Positions 1 through 8,706 of a stretch of DNA of 64,000 nucleotides are shown piece after piece (position 1 is the stretch's first letter; each line of letters begins with the position of its first letter). The notes below the pieces were generated by a model that saw nothing but the letters and a program-made list of their open reading frames with translations, did no database searches and was not told the DNA's origin. The stretch is from Streptomyces qinzhouensis (GTDB taxonomy: Bacteria; Actinomycetota; Actinomycetes; Streptomycetales; Streptomycetaceae), in contig NZ_CP042266.1 in assembly GCF_007856155.1 (NCBI RefSeq), positions 3,720,001 to 3,784,000 on the forward strand, given 5' to 3'. Position numbers and translations under genes: made by a program.

Positions 1-382
1 CAACAAGGCGTCGGCGTCCCTGACCGCGACTACCGCCGCCGAGCTGGGCCCCGGGCGCTTCGACGCCGCACGCTTCGCGGTCGGGGTACGGGTCCCCGAC
101 TGCGTTCACGCGGCCGGAGCCGAGCGCGACGGCGTGCAACCCGTCTGGTTCTACAGCCTCACCGACCACTCCTGGGCCGCCGTGATGTTCCGCGGCACCA
201 CCGGCCTCGCAACCGTCCGCCAAGCCGGACCCCGACGACTGTGGACCGAGGTCGAAGAGGCACTGCACTGGTGGCACGCCCACGGCTGCCCCGGCTTCGA
301 ACGCTTCGGGCTCACAGTCACCGCGGGAGGGGAAACCGTCTGGCTCGACGATCCGGCGACGCCGTGCCGGTCCCCGGCATGA
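1..382 (+). CDS. PIMT-like methyltransferase of RiPP (graspetide-type) maturation, C-terminal part
   Basis: The frame is open from the first base to TGA at 380-382, so this is the last ~126 residues of a gene that starts outside the window. The GTG at 134 is internal. The tail contains LWTEVEEALHWWHAHGCPG followed by RFGLTVTAGG and VWLDDP. From memory, this ending is typical of the protein-L-isoaspartate-methyltransferase-like enzymes in actinobacterial ATP-grasp peptide (graspetide) and some lanthipeptide clusters, where they methylate an Asp of the modified peptide. The SAM-binding part is not visible, so activity cannot be judged. The partner ATP-grasp ligase and precursor would be expected just upstream, outside the window. 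Family assignment rests only on the C-terminal pattern. Confidence 0.55.
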   Translation, partial: NKASASLTATTAAELGPGRFDAARFAVGVRVPDCVHAAGAERDGVQPVWFYSLTDHSWAAVMFRGTTGLATVRQAGPRRLWTEVEEALHWWHAHGCPGFERFGLTVTAGGETVWLDDPATPCRSPA

Positions 383-693
383 GGGGCTGACGCCCGAGCA
401 GCACCGACAACTGAGACCGGCCCGCCCCCTTGGCCTGGCAGCACGCGGGACGCCCCATCCCCGCCGCTGTCGGATCAGACCCTGGTCAGCCGCGGAGGCG
501 GGATGGTTCCTCACGGACGCCTCCGGCCGGGACGGCCACCTCTCCACGGCCTGGCCGCGGCGGTCTACGCCGAGGCGAACGAGGAAGGAGGCACGGGACG
601 CGCTCGGTCGGCTTGTCTGCCGCCCTGGGTGGTGCCGGCGGCTGACGGTGATCGGCGCGGTTGCTGTACTCCGCTGCTGTACGGCACAACGCA
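383..693. other. Intergenic stretch without a supported gene
   Basis: Several short frames are open in this GC-rich stretch, but none has a ribosome site, a recognisable product or consistent codon bias. The only structure seen is the hairpin at its right edge, listed separately. It separates the methyltransferase tail from the tRNA genes. Confidence 0.4.
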
Positions 694-723
694 AGAGGCC
701 CCGGACTTTCGTCCGGGGCCTCT
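694..723 (-). terminator. Hairpin terminator of tRNA-Arg
   Basis: A perfect 13-bp stem (694-706 with 711-723) with loop tttc begins 8 bases beyond the 3' end of the minus-strand tRNA-Arg. There is no long U tract, as is usual for Streptomyces terminators. Confidence 0.7.
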
Positions 724-731
724 CAGCTGTG

Positions 732-804
732 TGCACTCGGCAGGATTCGAACCTGCAACCTTCTGATCCGTAGTCAGATGCTCTATCCGTTAAGCTACGA
801 GTGC
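732..804 (-). tRNA. tRNA-Arg (ACG)
   Basis: Read on the minus strand, this folds as a 73-nt cloverleaf. The acceptor stem GCACTCG pairs with CGAGTGC, followed by discriminator A. The D-arm is GCTTAACGGATAGAGC, the anticodon stem TCTGA/TCAGA encloses loop CTACGGA (anticodon ACG), and the T-arm is GCAGG-TTCGAAT-CCTGC. ACG (read as ICG) decodes CGU/CGC/CGA. CCA is not encoded. tRNA-Arg genes are common integration sites, but no integrase is visible here. Confidence 0.95.
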
Positions 805-963
805 TTACTTTGCTCTGCTTTCGGGCTTTTCTGCCCGGTTGGCGTTGCGGGAACAACATTACATGACCTGCGCCGTCACGCGAAATCCATTAGCCGCACC
901 CCATCTGACCTGCGCAAATACCCTCAGGAGCAGGGGGTCGGCAGTTCCCTCGGACGAGGGAAA

Positions 964-997
964 CACCAGAGCCCCGGCCGGGGCCGGGGCTCTGGTG
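964..997 (-). terminator. Hairpin terminator of tRNA-Ser(GCT)
   Basis: A perfect 16-bp inverted repeat (964-979 with 982-997) begins 11 bases after the 3' end of the tRNA-Ser gene on the minus strand. The innermost pairs would open to form a loop. Confidence 0.7.
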
Positions 998-1007
998 ATC
1001 TTGATGG

Positions 1008-1098
1008 CGGAGGCGGAGGGATTTGAACCCTCGATGGACGGTAAAGCCCAAACCGCATTAGCAGTGCGGCGCCATAGACCGGACTAGGCGACGCCTCC
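1008..1098 (-). tRNA. tRNA-Ser (GCT)
   Basis: This is a minus-strand cloverleaf of 91 nt with a long variable arm, as expected for class II tRNA-Ser. The acceptor stem GGAGGCG pairs with CGCCTCC, followed by discriminator G. Anticodon loop CTGCTAA gives anticodon GCT, reading AGC/AGU. The T-loop is TTCAAAT within GAGGG/CCCTC. CCA is not encoded. Confidence 0.95.
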
Positions 1099-1330
1099 AG
1101 CACCATCGCGCGGGCGCGAGTGGTGTGCAGATGATGACACAGTCACGCGGCGTGTCACCAATCGCCGTCCACGGTACTAGGCGCGCGGGGCCGAGGGCAA
1201 AGCACAATCGGCGGGGCGCAACGCCGGAGGGGTGGGCGCGTTAGACGCGGTGGGGCCTTCGGGCCGGCCGTCGTGCGCGGCGGGGTCCGGGGCCGGTTCC
1301 GTACGTCGTACGAGCAGAACAGGAGCGCCC

Positions 1331-1807
1331 ATGCTGCGCCGCATCGTCCTCACCGCCACCGCTTCCGTCGCCGTCCTCTCCGCCTTCGCGGGGTCCGCGG
1401 CCGCGTCATCGCCCGTCTCCCTGCTGCCGGTGCCGCTGCCGCCGCTGCTCGGGCAGGCCGAGGACCGGCTCACGGTGGTGGTGTCGGAGACCGGGAACGC
1501 CCGGACGGACGGGCGGTACGAGCTGGAGTGCGGCCCCGCCGGTCCCGAGGGGCCCGCGGGCGGAAACCATCCGGCGGCCGAGGCGGCGTGTGCCCGGCTC
1601 GACGAGCTGGCACGGGCGGGGGCGGACCCGTTCGCCCCGGTGAGCCGGGACACCTTCTGTACGCAGCAGGCCGGCGGACCCGCCACCGCGCAGGTCACCG
1701 GCGTCTGGCAGGGCCGCCGGATCGACGCCGACTTCTCCCGGCAGAACGGCTGCGAGATCCACCGCTGGAACAACATCACACCGGTCCTGCCGAGCGCCGG
1801 GGCGTAA
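1331..1807 (+). CDS. Secreted subtilisin-inhibitor-like (SSI family) protease inhibitor
   Basis: Predicted 158-residue exported protein. The ATG at 1331 is chosen because AGGAG at 1321-1325 lies 5 bases upstream and an export signal follows at once (MLRRIVLTATASVAVLSAF, with A-x-A near residue 25). The mature part carries SSI-family hallmarks: an ELECGP segment, GG-HP followed by a Cys-containing helix (EAACARLDELA), FCTQQ, GVWQGRR and a late conserved Cys (NGCEIHRW). SSI proteins are extracellular dimers that block subtilisin- and trypsin-like proteases through a loop just after the conserved Cys. In classical SSI that loop reads C-P-M-V-Y; here it reads C-T-Q-Q-A and looks one residue longer, so target specificity is probably different. 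The gene appears to stand alone. Confidence 0.85.
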   Translation: MLRRIVLTATASVAVLSAFAGSAAASSPVSLLPVPLPPLLGQAEDRLTVVVSETGNARTDGRYELECGPAGPEGPAGGNHPAAEAACARLDELARAGADPFAPVSRDTFCTQQAGGPATAQVTGVWQGRRIDADFSRQNGCEIHRWNNITPVLPSAGA

Positions 1808-1982
1808 GCCGCGTACCGGAGGGCGGTGCGCCCGGGGGCGTACCCGAAAAGGTCACGGGGGACACACCGGTCCCCCACACCCCGGGTGAGAGGTGCCCCT
1901 CATCCCCCGCCCCGGGAGACCCCCTGCCCTAGACTCCCTCCAGTGACAGGCTGATGTCCGTAGTTCAGGAGGAACCGTCGTC

Positions 1983-4900
1983 GTGAGCAGCAGGCCATCC
2001 CGAGGCGCTGCTCGCCTCGCAGCCATACTCGACGCACTCCCCGACGGTCTGGTGCTCGTCAACTGCAACGGCACCGTCGTCAACGCCAACACCATCGCAC
2101 TCGGACTCTTCGAGACCCCCGGTACCGCGCTCGTCGGCCGCGGGCTGCTCGATCTGCTGCCCGCCTTCGACTCCCGGCTGATCCCGGGTTCGATGCGGCT
2201 TCCCGAGGCCGCGGACATCCGCGGCCGTACCAAGCCGACGCGGATGACCGCACGGCGTACGGACGGCAGCGAGTTCCCCGTGGAGGTGACGAGCGCCAGT
2301 CTGGAGGACGGGCGCGAGGCATACGACGCGCAGCACTCCCTCTACACGGGCGACGAGCTGCTGATGCTGGTGGTGCGGGATCTGTCGGGGACCGTGGACA
2401 CCGAGGCGGAGCTGGCGCGTTCGCAGCGACAGACCGAGATGATCCTGCGGGCGGCGTCCGAGGGCGTCGTCGGTACGGATACGGAGGGCCGGGTCGTTCT
2501 GGTCAATCCGGCCGCGGCGCAGATCCTCGGCTATCGCGCCAGTGACCTCGGCGGCCGGGAGCTGCATCCGCTGGTGCTGCATTCACGCGAGGACGGCAAG
2601 CCGTTCCCGTACTACGAATCGCCGCTCGCGGACACGCTCAGGTCGGGGCGGAAGCACCGGGTCCGGGGGCAGGTGCTGTGGGCGAAGGACGGCTCGCGGG
2701 TGCCGGTGGACCTGACCACAGCGCCGGTACGGGACGGGGACCAGCTGGTCGGTGCGGTGATGACCTTCATCGACCGCCGGCCGGCCGAGAAGCTGGCCGC
2801 GCAGCACAAGGCGGCGCTCACCGAGCTGACCGAACGGCACTCGGCCGAGCTGGCGTCGACGACCGAGCGGCTGACCTCCGAACACGAGCGGACCAAGGAG
2901 GAGTACGCCGCCGAACTCGCCGACAAGACCGAGCGCCATGCCGCCGAGGCCGAGGCGCGTGACGAGCGCCACCGCGAGCTGGCGGGGCGGCACGGTCAGC
3001 TGACGGCGGTGCTGGGCGAGGCGCTGCGCGGGCCGCTGGCGGAGCTCCGTACCGAACTGGGCACGCTGGCCGCCGATCCGGCCGGGCAGTTGTGGCCGGA
3101 AGCGAACCAGATCCTCCATCACCTCGCCGCCGGGTACGCCCGGATGACCACCCTCATCGACAATGTCCTCGCCTTCCAGCGGCTGGACACCGGCGAGGAG
3201 CAGCTCCACAAGACCAACACGCTGCTCGACTCGGTCGTCACGGCCGGGGTCGAGGGCGCGGTCGAGCTGATCGGGCCGGGGCGGGCGCAGTTCGCGGTGC
3301 ACGCTCCGCCCATCGAGGCGGAGATCGACGGGGTGCGGCTCGCGACGGCGCTGGCGCATCTGATCGCCGATGTCGCCGGGGTCGACGCGACCGGGAAGAC
3401 CCGGCAGCTCGCGCTGAGCAACGGCGCCGCGGGCTATACGGACTCCACGATCGTGGTCGCGGCGGCCCAGCGCGGTGAGGTAGTACGGATCGAAGTCCGG
3501 GGGCCGTTCACCGGGGGCGACGCGGTGCACCAGCCGATCGTGCGCGGGATCGTGACGGCGCACGGCGGGGTGGTGCAGACGCACGAGGTGCCCGGCGCGG
3601 GCGGGAGCGCGTATGTCCTGGAGGTGCCGCTCGGCGCGGGTTCGGGCGCGGTGACCGCCCCGGGACCCATCGCCGCGGACGGCGACGGCGGGACGGCCGG
3701 CGGGCCCGGGCGGGCGCCGGTGCCGGCGCTGCCGGAGCAGGCGTCGGGCGAGACGCTCGGCGGCGGTCGGCGGCGGGCCCGGCGGGGCGGCACGGACGCG
3801 TTCCTGGAGAGCCCGCTCGCGGCGGAGCACCCGGCGGACGAGGCACCTGGTGTACGTGATGGTGGTGCGGGTGAGCTGATTCCGGCGCAGGACTCGGGCG
3901 GTACCGGGCGGCGGCGCGGGCGGCCGAGCCCGGCGGAGGGCGCGGTCGTGACCGCCGCCGAGGGGGCCGCGGCGGCCGGGCGGGCAGCGCCCGGAACGGC
4001 CGTACCGCCGCAGGGTACGGGCCTGGGTACGGGCGCGGAGCAGACATCGGCGGAGGGCCGGGCGCGGCACGGTGGTGCGCCCGAGCTGCCGATGGCACCC
4101 GGGCTGGTTCCGGCGGCGGGGCCGGGTATGCCGGTGCCCGTTCCCGCGCAGGGCATGGGACAGGGCACGGGGCAGGGGGGCGCGGCCGGGGGCCGGCGCG
4201 CCCGGCGTGCGCTGGCACCCGCGCCGGTGGCAGGGGCGGGGACGGGAGCGGAGCCGCAGGTACGCACGGCCTTCGCGCTGCCGCCCGCCGAGGCGGACCG
4301 GACCCCGGGGGCCGGGGACACGAGGGCCGGGGATACGGGTCAGCACGAAACGGCCCGGTTCGGGCCCGGTGACGATCAGCACACGCCACCGCAGCCGCAC
4401 CCCCTCCCGATTCCGATTCCGGGTTCGGTTCCGGGTCAGGGGCAGGGGCAGGCGCCGACGGGGCGCCGCAGGGGGCGCCCGGAGCACGGGACCGCCGATG
4501 ACACGGCAGGCGCCGGGCTCACTGGTGTCGGCGCGCTTCCGGAGGCTCAGGAGAGGGCGGGGGCGCCCGCAGAGGCCGTGGAGGATCCGGCCGGGGTCGG
4601 GCTTCCGGTGCTTCCGGTAGTTCCGGTAGTTCCGGAACCGTCCGACGATGCGCGGGCGCGGGCGCAATCGCTGAGCACCGGTTCGTTGTCGCTGCCGCTG
4701 CCGCCCGCGGAGCCCGTGGCGGCCCGTCCGGAGGGGCCCGCGGTACGACCGGCCGCACAGCCGCTGCCCGCGGAGACCCCGTCCGGGTCCGTACCTCTGC
4801 CGCCCGATGCTTCACAGGGGCGGGCGTTCAGTGTGCGCGCCCTCGGCCAGGGCGGGCCGGGCCGTACCGCGGCGGCCGCATCCGTCCCCGTACCACCGCA

Positions 4901-5951
4901 GGCATCCGGGCCGGGTTCCGGTTCCGGCTCGGGTTCCGGTTCCGGTTCGGGGCGGCGGCGCAAGCTCGGCACTCCGCCGACCGCCGACCGGCCCGAATCC
5001 GCCGCGCCGGCGCCCACGCCGGCGGCCGGAACCCCCCTTCCGATGCCGTCACCGGCGGCCGCGCCCCCGCAGTCGGCGCTGGACCGGGACGGCGAGGCGC
5101 CGGGCCGGGCCTACGCGATCAGCGCGCCCGACGAGGGTGCCGCCGAGGGGCCCGAGCCGCTGGACGGTCCGGGCGGCGCGGTCGAGGTCGCCAACCGTCC
5201 GCTTCCGCAGCCCGTCGACGACGAGCTGCCGCCCGAGCCGCTCGACAACCCGCGCCGGCTGCTGGTCTGGCCCGCGCCCGACGTCTCCACCCAGCAGGCG
5301 CTGAGCGAGCGCGGCTACCGTCCGGTCGTCGTGCACTCGCGCGAGGAGGTCGACGCCCAGATCGCGGCCTTCCCGGCCGCCCTGTTCGTCGACCCGCTGA
5401 CCGGTCCCATCACCAGGACCGCGCTCCAGTCACTGCGCCAGGCCGCCGTGGCGGCGGAGGTTCCGGTACTGGTCACGGCCGGTCTGGGACAGGCCACCCG
5501 GGAAGCCGCCTACGGCGCCGACCCCGCGGTCCTCCTCAAGGCGCTCGCCCCGCGCGACAGCGAGCAGCACCCCTCCCGTGTCCTGCTGATCGAGGAGCAC
5601 GAGGAGATCGCACTGGCGCTGACGGCCGCGCTGGAGCGGCGTGGCATGCAGGTCGCGCGGGCCGCGGCCGATGCCGACGCGGTCACGCTCGCCGCACAGA
5701 TGCGGCCCAATCTGGTCGTGATGGACCTCATGCAGGTACGGCGCAGGCGCGCCGGGATCATCGACTGGCTGCGCGCCAACGGGCAGCTCAACCGCACCCC
5801 GCTGGTCGTCTACACCTCCGCCGGGCTGAACCGGGCGGAGCTGCCGAGGCTGTCGTCCGGGGAGACGGTGCTGTTCCTGGCCGAGCGGTCGACGAGCACG
5901 GAGGTGCAGTCGCGGATCGTGGACCTGCTCGCCAAGATCGGGACCAACTGA
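1983..5951 (+). CDS. Giant PAS-domain hybrid sensor with degenerate kinase core and C-terminal receivers
   Basis: A 1322-residue cytoplasmic protein with no membrane segment. GTG at 1983 follows AGGAGGA (around 1968), and a TAGACT -10-like hexamer lies at 1930-1935. Visible order: PAS 1 (~10-125), PAS 2 (~150-260), a charged coiled coil rich in ERH/ELA heptads (~265-335), a HisKA-like helical pair (~340-415), an ATPase-like region (~430-550), about 520 residues of Pro/Gly/Ala/Arg-rich linker, and two receiver-like folds (~1090-1195 and ~1198-1320). The usual SHELRTPL H-box is replaced by GEALRGPLAELR, with no phospho-acceptor His. The N-box Asn and clear G-boxes are also missing. Receiver 2 keeps an acidic pair (IEEHEE), VVMDLM and VVYTSA, but its conserved Lys is not evident. 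It is likely a scaffold or ligand-responsive regulator rather than an active kinase. Confidence 0.75.
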   Translation: MSSRPSRGAARLAAILDALPDGLVLVNCNGTVVNANTIALGLFETPGTALVGRGLLDLLPAFDSRLIPGSMRLPEAADIRGRTKPTRMTARRTDGSEFPVEVTSASLEDGREAYDAQHSLYTGDELLMLVVRDLSGTVDTEAELARSQRQTEMILRAASEGVVGTDTEGRVVLVNPAAAQILGYRASDLGGRELHPLVLHSREDGKPFPYYESPLADTLRSGRKHRVRGQVLWAKDGSRVPVDLTTAPVRDGDQLVGAVMTFIDRRPAEKLAAQHKAALTELTERHSAELASTTERLTSEHERTKEEYAAELADKTERHAAEAEARDERHRELAGRHGQLTAVLGEALRGPLAELRTELGTLAADPAGQLWPEANQILHHLAAGYARMTTLIDNVLAFQRLDTGEEQLHKTNTLLDSVVTAGVEGAVELIGPGRAQFAVHAPPIEAEIDGVRLATALAHLIADVAGVDATGKTRQLALSNGAAGYTDSTIVVAAAQRGEVVRIEVRGPFTGGDAVHQPIVRGIVTAHGGVVQTHEVPGAGGSAYVLEVPLGAGSGAVTAPGPIAADGDGGTAGGPGRAPVPALPEQASGETLGGGRRRARRGGTDAFLESPLAAEHPADEAPGVRDGGAGELIPAQDSGGTGRRRGRPSPAEGAVVTAAEGAAAAGRAAPGTAVPPQGTGLGTGAEQTSAEGRARHGGAPELPMAPGLVPAAGPGMPVPVPAQGMGQGTGQGGAAGGRRARRALAPAPVAGAGTGAEPQVRTAFALPPAEADRTPGAGDTRAGDTGQHETARFGPGDDQHTPPQPHPLPIPIPGSVPGQGQGQAPTGRRRGRPEHGTADDTAGAGLTGVGALPEAQERAGAPAEAVEDPAGVGLPVLPVVPVVPEPSDDARARAQSLSTGSLSLPLPPAEPVAARPEGPAVRPAAQPLPAETPSGSVPLPPDASQGRAFSVRALGQGGPGRTAAAASVPVPPQASGPGSGSGSGSGSGSGRRRKLGTPPTADRPESAAPAPTPAAGTPLPMPSPAAAPPQSALDRDGEAPGRAYAISAPDEGAAEGPEPLDGPGGAVEVANRPLPQPVDDELPPEPLDNPRRLLVWPAPDVSTQQALSERGYRPVVVHSREEVDAQIAAFPAALFVDPLTGPITRTALQSLRQAAVAAEVPVLVTAGLGQATREAAYGADPAVLLKALAPRDSEQHPSRVLLIEEHEEIALALTAALERRGMQVARAAADADAVTLAAQMRPNLVVMDLMQVRRRRAGIIDWLRANGQLNRTPLVVYTSAGLNRAELPRLSSGETVLFLAERSTSTEVQSRIVDLLAKIGTN

Positions 5952-5976
5952 CGGCTGCTCGCCGAAGCCGCCGCGG

Positions 5977-6038
5977 TACGTACGACGAGGGCCCGCCCAC
6001 CGTCCTTGAGACGGGTGAGCGGGCCCTCGTCGTACCGC
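5977..6038. terminator. Bidirectional terminator between convergent genes
   Basis: A 16-bp perfect stem (5981-5996 with 6019-6034) has a partly self-pairing interior. It lies between the end of the PAS protein gene and the end of the convergent acyl-CoA ligase gene. Confidence 0.8.
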
Positions 6039-6057
6039 CGACTCGGACTCGTACGAC

Positions 6058-7710
6058 TCAGACCTCGACGACGTCCAGCTCGCCGTCCCCGTACTGCCTG
6101 CGGATCGCGCGCTTGTCGAACTTCCCGATGTTCGTCTTCGGCACTTCCCGCACCAGCGACCAGCGCTCGGGCAACTGCCACTTCGCGATGGTCTCCCCGA
6201 GGAAGGCCTTCAGTCCGGCGAGATCGGTGGTCGCGCCCTCCCTGAGGACGACCGTCGCCAGCGGGCGCTCGTCCCACTTGGGGTCGGGCACCGCCACCAC
6301 GGCCGCCTCGGCGACCTCGGGGTGTGCCATCAGGGCGTTCTCCAGCGCGATGCTGGAGATCCACTCGCCACCGGACTTGATCACGTCCTTGACCCGGTCG
6401 GTGAGGGTGAGGAAGCCGTCGTGGCTGATCACACCCACATCACCGGTCTTGAGCCAGCCGTCATCGCTGAACTTGTCGTCCGGCCGCAGGGGCTCCTGCC
6501 CGACGCCGCCGAAGTACGCGGCGGCGATCCAGGGGCCGCGCACCTGGAGCTCGCCGACCGACTCGTTGTCCCAGGGCAGAACATCGCCACCGGGACCGAC
6601 GATCCGCGGCTCGACACCGGCCGGGAACCGGCCCTGGGTGAGACGGTAGGACCACTCCTCCTCCGGACTGAGCCCGGCCGGCGGGTGGGCCATGGTGCCG
6701 AGCGGGGAGGTCTCCGTCATGCCCCAGGCGTGGCACAGGCGCGCGCCCAGTTTGTCGTACGCCTCCATCAGCGCGGGCGGGCAGGCCGAGCCGCCGATGG
6801 TGACCTGCTTGAGGGAGGTCAGATCGCGGGGGTTGGTGAGGACCTCGGCGAGCAGCCCCTGCCAGATGGTGGGGATGGCGGCGGCGTGGGTCGGCTTCTC
6901 GCGTTCGATCATCTCGGCGAGGGGGGCGGGCTGGAGGAATCGTTCCGGCATCAGCATGTTGAGGCCGGTCATAAAGGCGGCGTGGGGGATGCCCCAGGCG
7001 TTGACGTGGAACTGGGGTACGACGACGAGGGTGGTGTCCTTGCCGGTCAGCCCCATCGACTCGGTCATACAGACCTGCATCGAGTGCAGGTAGATGGAGC
7101 GGTGGGAGAAGACCACGCCCTTGGGGTCGCCGGTGGTGCCGGAGGTGTAGCACATGGCGGCGGCGGCGCGTTCGTCCAGCTCCGGCCAGTCGAAGGTGGT
7201 GGGGCGGTCCGCGATCAGCTCTTCGTACTCGTGGATCCGGGCCTCGGTGCCCGCACCGGCCAGCAGGGAGCGGTCGCCGGGGCCGGAGACCACGATGTGC
7301 TCGACGGTGGGCAGATGGGGCAGCAGCGGGACGAGCAGGGGCAGCAGCGAACCATTGACGATGACCACGCGGTCGGCCGCGTGGTTGGCGATCCACACGA
7401 GCTGTTCGGGAGGGAGCCGGAGGTTGAGGGTGTGCAGGACGGCGCCCATGGAGGGAATCGCCAGATAGGCCTCGACATGCTCGGCGTTGTTCCACATCAG
7501 AGTGGCGACCCGCTGATCGCCTTCGACGCCCAGTTCGTCGCGGAGCGCGTTCGCCAGTCGGATCGCGCGCTCGCCGGCCTCGCGGAAACTGCGGCGATCG
7601 GGCTCGGGCGCGCCGGTCCAGGTGGTGATCTGCGACTTCGCGTGGACCCGCATACCGTGTTCCAGAATGCGGGTCACGGTCAGCGGTATGTCCTGCATGG
7701 TGCTCAGCAC
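6058..7710 (-). CDS. Long-chain fatty-acid--CoA ligase (FadD type)
   Basis: A 550-residue member of the ANL adenylate-forming family that converts a fatty or other carboxylic acid, ATP and CoA to the acyl-CoA. Seen in the sequence: the ATP-binding P-loop YTSGTTGDPKG (~188-198), the acyl-pocket region VPQFHVNAWG, the A5 motif WGMTETSP, the hinge-region GWLKTGD and RVKDVIKSGGEWIS, and the C-terminal catalytic Lys in NIGKFDKR. GTG at 7710 is preferred over the ATG at 7698 because GGGAGG lies 5 bases upstream of it. The lipid-transfer/MaoC pair downstream of position 9100 also acts on CoA thioesters, so a shared catabolic role is possible, although a sigma-factor gene lies between. The substrate cannot be read from sequence. 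Confidence 0.88.
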   Translation of the reverse strand: MLSTMQDIPLTVTRILEHGMRVHAKSQITTWTGAPEPDRRSFREAGERAIRLANALRDELGVEGDQRVATLMWNNAEHVEAYLAIPSMGAVLHTLNLRLPPEQLVWIANHAADRVVIVNGSLLPLLVPLLPHLPTVEHIVVSGPGDRSLLAGAGTEARIHEYEELIADRPTTFDWPELDERAAAAMCYTSGTTGDPKGVVFSHRSIYLHSMQVCMTESMGLTGKDTTLVVVPQFHVNAWGIPHAAFMTGLNMLMPERFLQPAPLAEMIEREKPTHAAAIPTIWQGLLAEVLTNPRDLTSLKQVTIGGSACPPALMEAYDKLGARLCHAWGMTETSPLGTMAHPPAGLSPEEEWSYRLTQGRFPAGVEPRIVGPGGDVLPWDNESVGELQVRGPWIAAAYFGGVGQEPLRPDDKFSDDGWLKTGDVGVISHDGFLTLTDRVKDVIKSGGEWISSIALENALMAHPEVAEAAVVAVPDPKWDERPLATVVLREGATTDLAGLKAFLGETIAKWQLPERWSLVREVPKTNIGKFDKRAIRRQYGDGELDVVEV

Positions 7711-8118
7711 GGCGTCCTCCCGGTGGGCGCTGTGTTGCTACGCGTCAGTAATGGTGTAGAGATTCTGCGCGCGTACCGAGCGGTATGTCACTACCCGAGG
7801 ACGGTGGATTCGAGGTCTTCGGGAAGGCCGCGGCGAAGTACGGAGAGCCATGAGGAAGCCGCGAGGGCCGTACGGATCGTGGAAAGGCCGCGGTGGGGTG
7901 TTGGGGCGTTCGGGTGGAACGCGGCGTCGGCCGACAGCGCCGGTCGATACCGACGGAAACAGGGCAACGAGCCGCACCAGCGGATTGAGCAGCGGGAACA
8001 GGAACAGCGGAGGGGGCGGGAAGGAGCGGGAGAAGCGGGAGAAGCGGGAGAAGCGGGAGAAGCGGGAAAGAGCAGGAGGAGCGGGAAGGACGAGGAGGAG
8101 CGGGACTGCGGGGAGCCG
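7711..8118. other. Intergenic region with a short tandem repeat
   Basis: This stretch holds the promoter region of the acyl-CoA ligase (right of 7710) and the 3' flank of the sigma gene. The only clear structure is the 9-bp repeat at 8025-8078. No gene is supported. Confidence 0.5.
8025..8078. repeat. 9-bp tandem repeat, six units
   Basis: Five exact copies of agcgggaga start at 8025, 8034, 8043, 8052 and 8061. A variant unit (agcgggaaa) starts at 8070. The tract is purine-rich on the plus strand and directly downstream of the minus-strand sigma-factor gene. It is likely prone to copy-number change. Confidence 0.85.
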
Positions 8119-8706
8119 TCAGTGGGCCGGGGACAGCTCCGGGTCTTCGCGCAGCTTGCCGAGCGCCCGGGACACCGCGCTCTTCACCGTCCCCACGGAC
8201 ACCCCGAGCACCTCGGCTGTCTGTGCCTCGCTCAAGTCCTCGTAATAGCGCAGCACCACCATCGCCCGCTGCCGGTCGGGGAGCTTCATCACGGCACGCC
8301 ACATCGCGTCGTGCAGCACCTGCTGCTCAGCCGGGTCGGGCGTGGGCGAGTTCTCCCGCTCGGGCAGCTCGTCACAGGCGAACTCGTCCACCTTGCGCTT
8401 GCGCCACTGCGAGGTACGTGTGTTCAGCAGGGCCCGGCGGACATAGCCGTCGAGCGCCCGATGGTCCTCGATCCGCTCCCATGCGACATAGGTCTTGGTG
8501 AGCGCGGTCTGGAGCAGGTCCTCCGCGTCGCTCGGGTTCGCGGTGAGCGAGCGGGCCGTCCGCAGCAGCACGGGGCCCCGCGCCCGTACGTACGACGAGA
8601 ACGACGGGTAGCGGGGGCGGGTCGCGTACCGTGCGTCGGTCGTGCCGTACGACGGAGGTCCGGACAGGGCGGCCTTCGAAGCGCTGGTGCAGACTGGCGT
8701 GGTCAT
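8119..8706 (-). CDS. SigE-family ECF RNA polymerase sigma factor
   Basis: A 195-residue sigma-70 protein of the ECF (SigE) class. Region 2 spans roughly residues 38-80 (FSSYVRARGPVLLRTARSL, then SDAEDLLQTALTKTYVAW). Region 4 spans roughly 135-185 (KLPDRQRAMVVLRYYEDLS followed by helix-turn-helix EVLGVSVGTVKSAVSRAL). An unusually long N-terminal extension of ~35 residues precedes region 2. The ATG at 8706 has only a short-spaced GGAG. A TAGCGT hexamer on the minus strand (plus 8713-8718) ends 6 bases before the ATG, so transcription may begin at the start codon. No adjacent anti-sigma factor is visible, so its control is unknown. Confidence 0.85.
   Translation of the reverse strand: MTTPVCTSASKAALSGPPSYGTTDARYATRPRYPSFSSYVRARGPVLLRTARSLTANPSDAEDLLQTALTKTYVAWERIEDHRALDGYVRRALLNTRTSQWRKRKVDEFACDELPERENSPTPDPAEQQVLHDAMWRAVMKLPDRQRAMVVLRYYEDLSEAQTAEVLGVSVGTVKSAVSRALGKLREDPELSPAH

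Noticed and set aside
383..693. Short reading frames after the methyltransferase tail
   Set aside because: No ribosome site or recognisable protein pattern; different frames are equally open.
732..804. Attachment site of an integrated element at tRNA-Arg
   Set aside because: No integrase, no duplicated tRNA end and no composition break were seen around it.
2583..4667. A 694-codon open frame on the minus strand inside the PAS protein gene
   Set aside because: It is the antisense shadow of a high-GC coding region; the composition is Arg/Pro/Gly noise and the plus frame has clear PAS and receiver domains.
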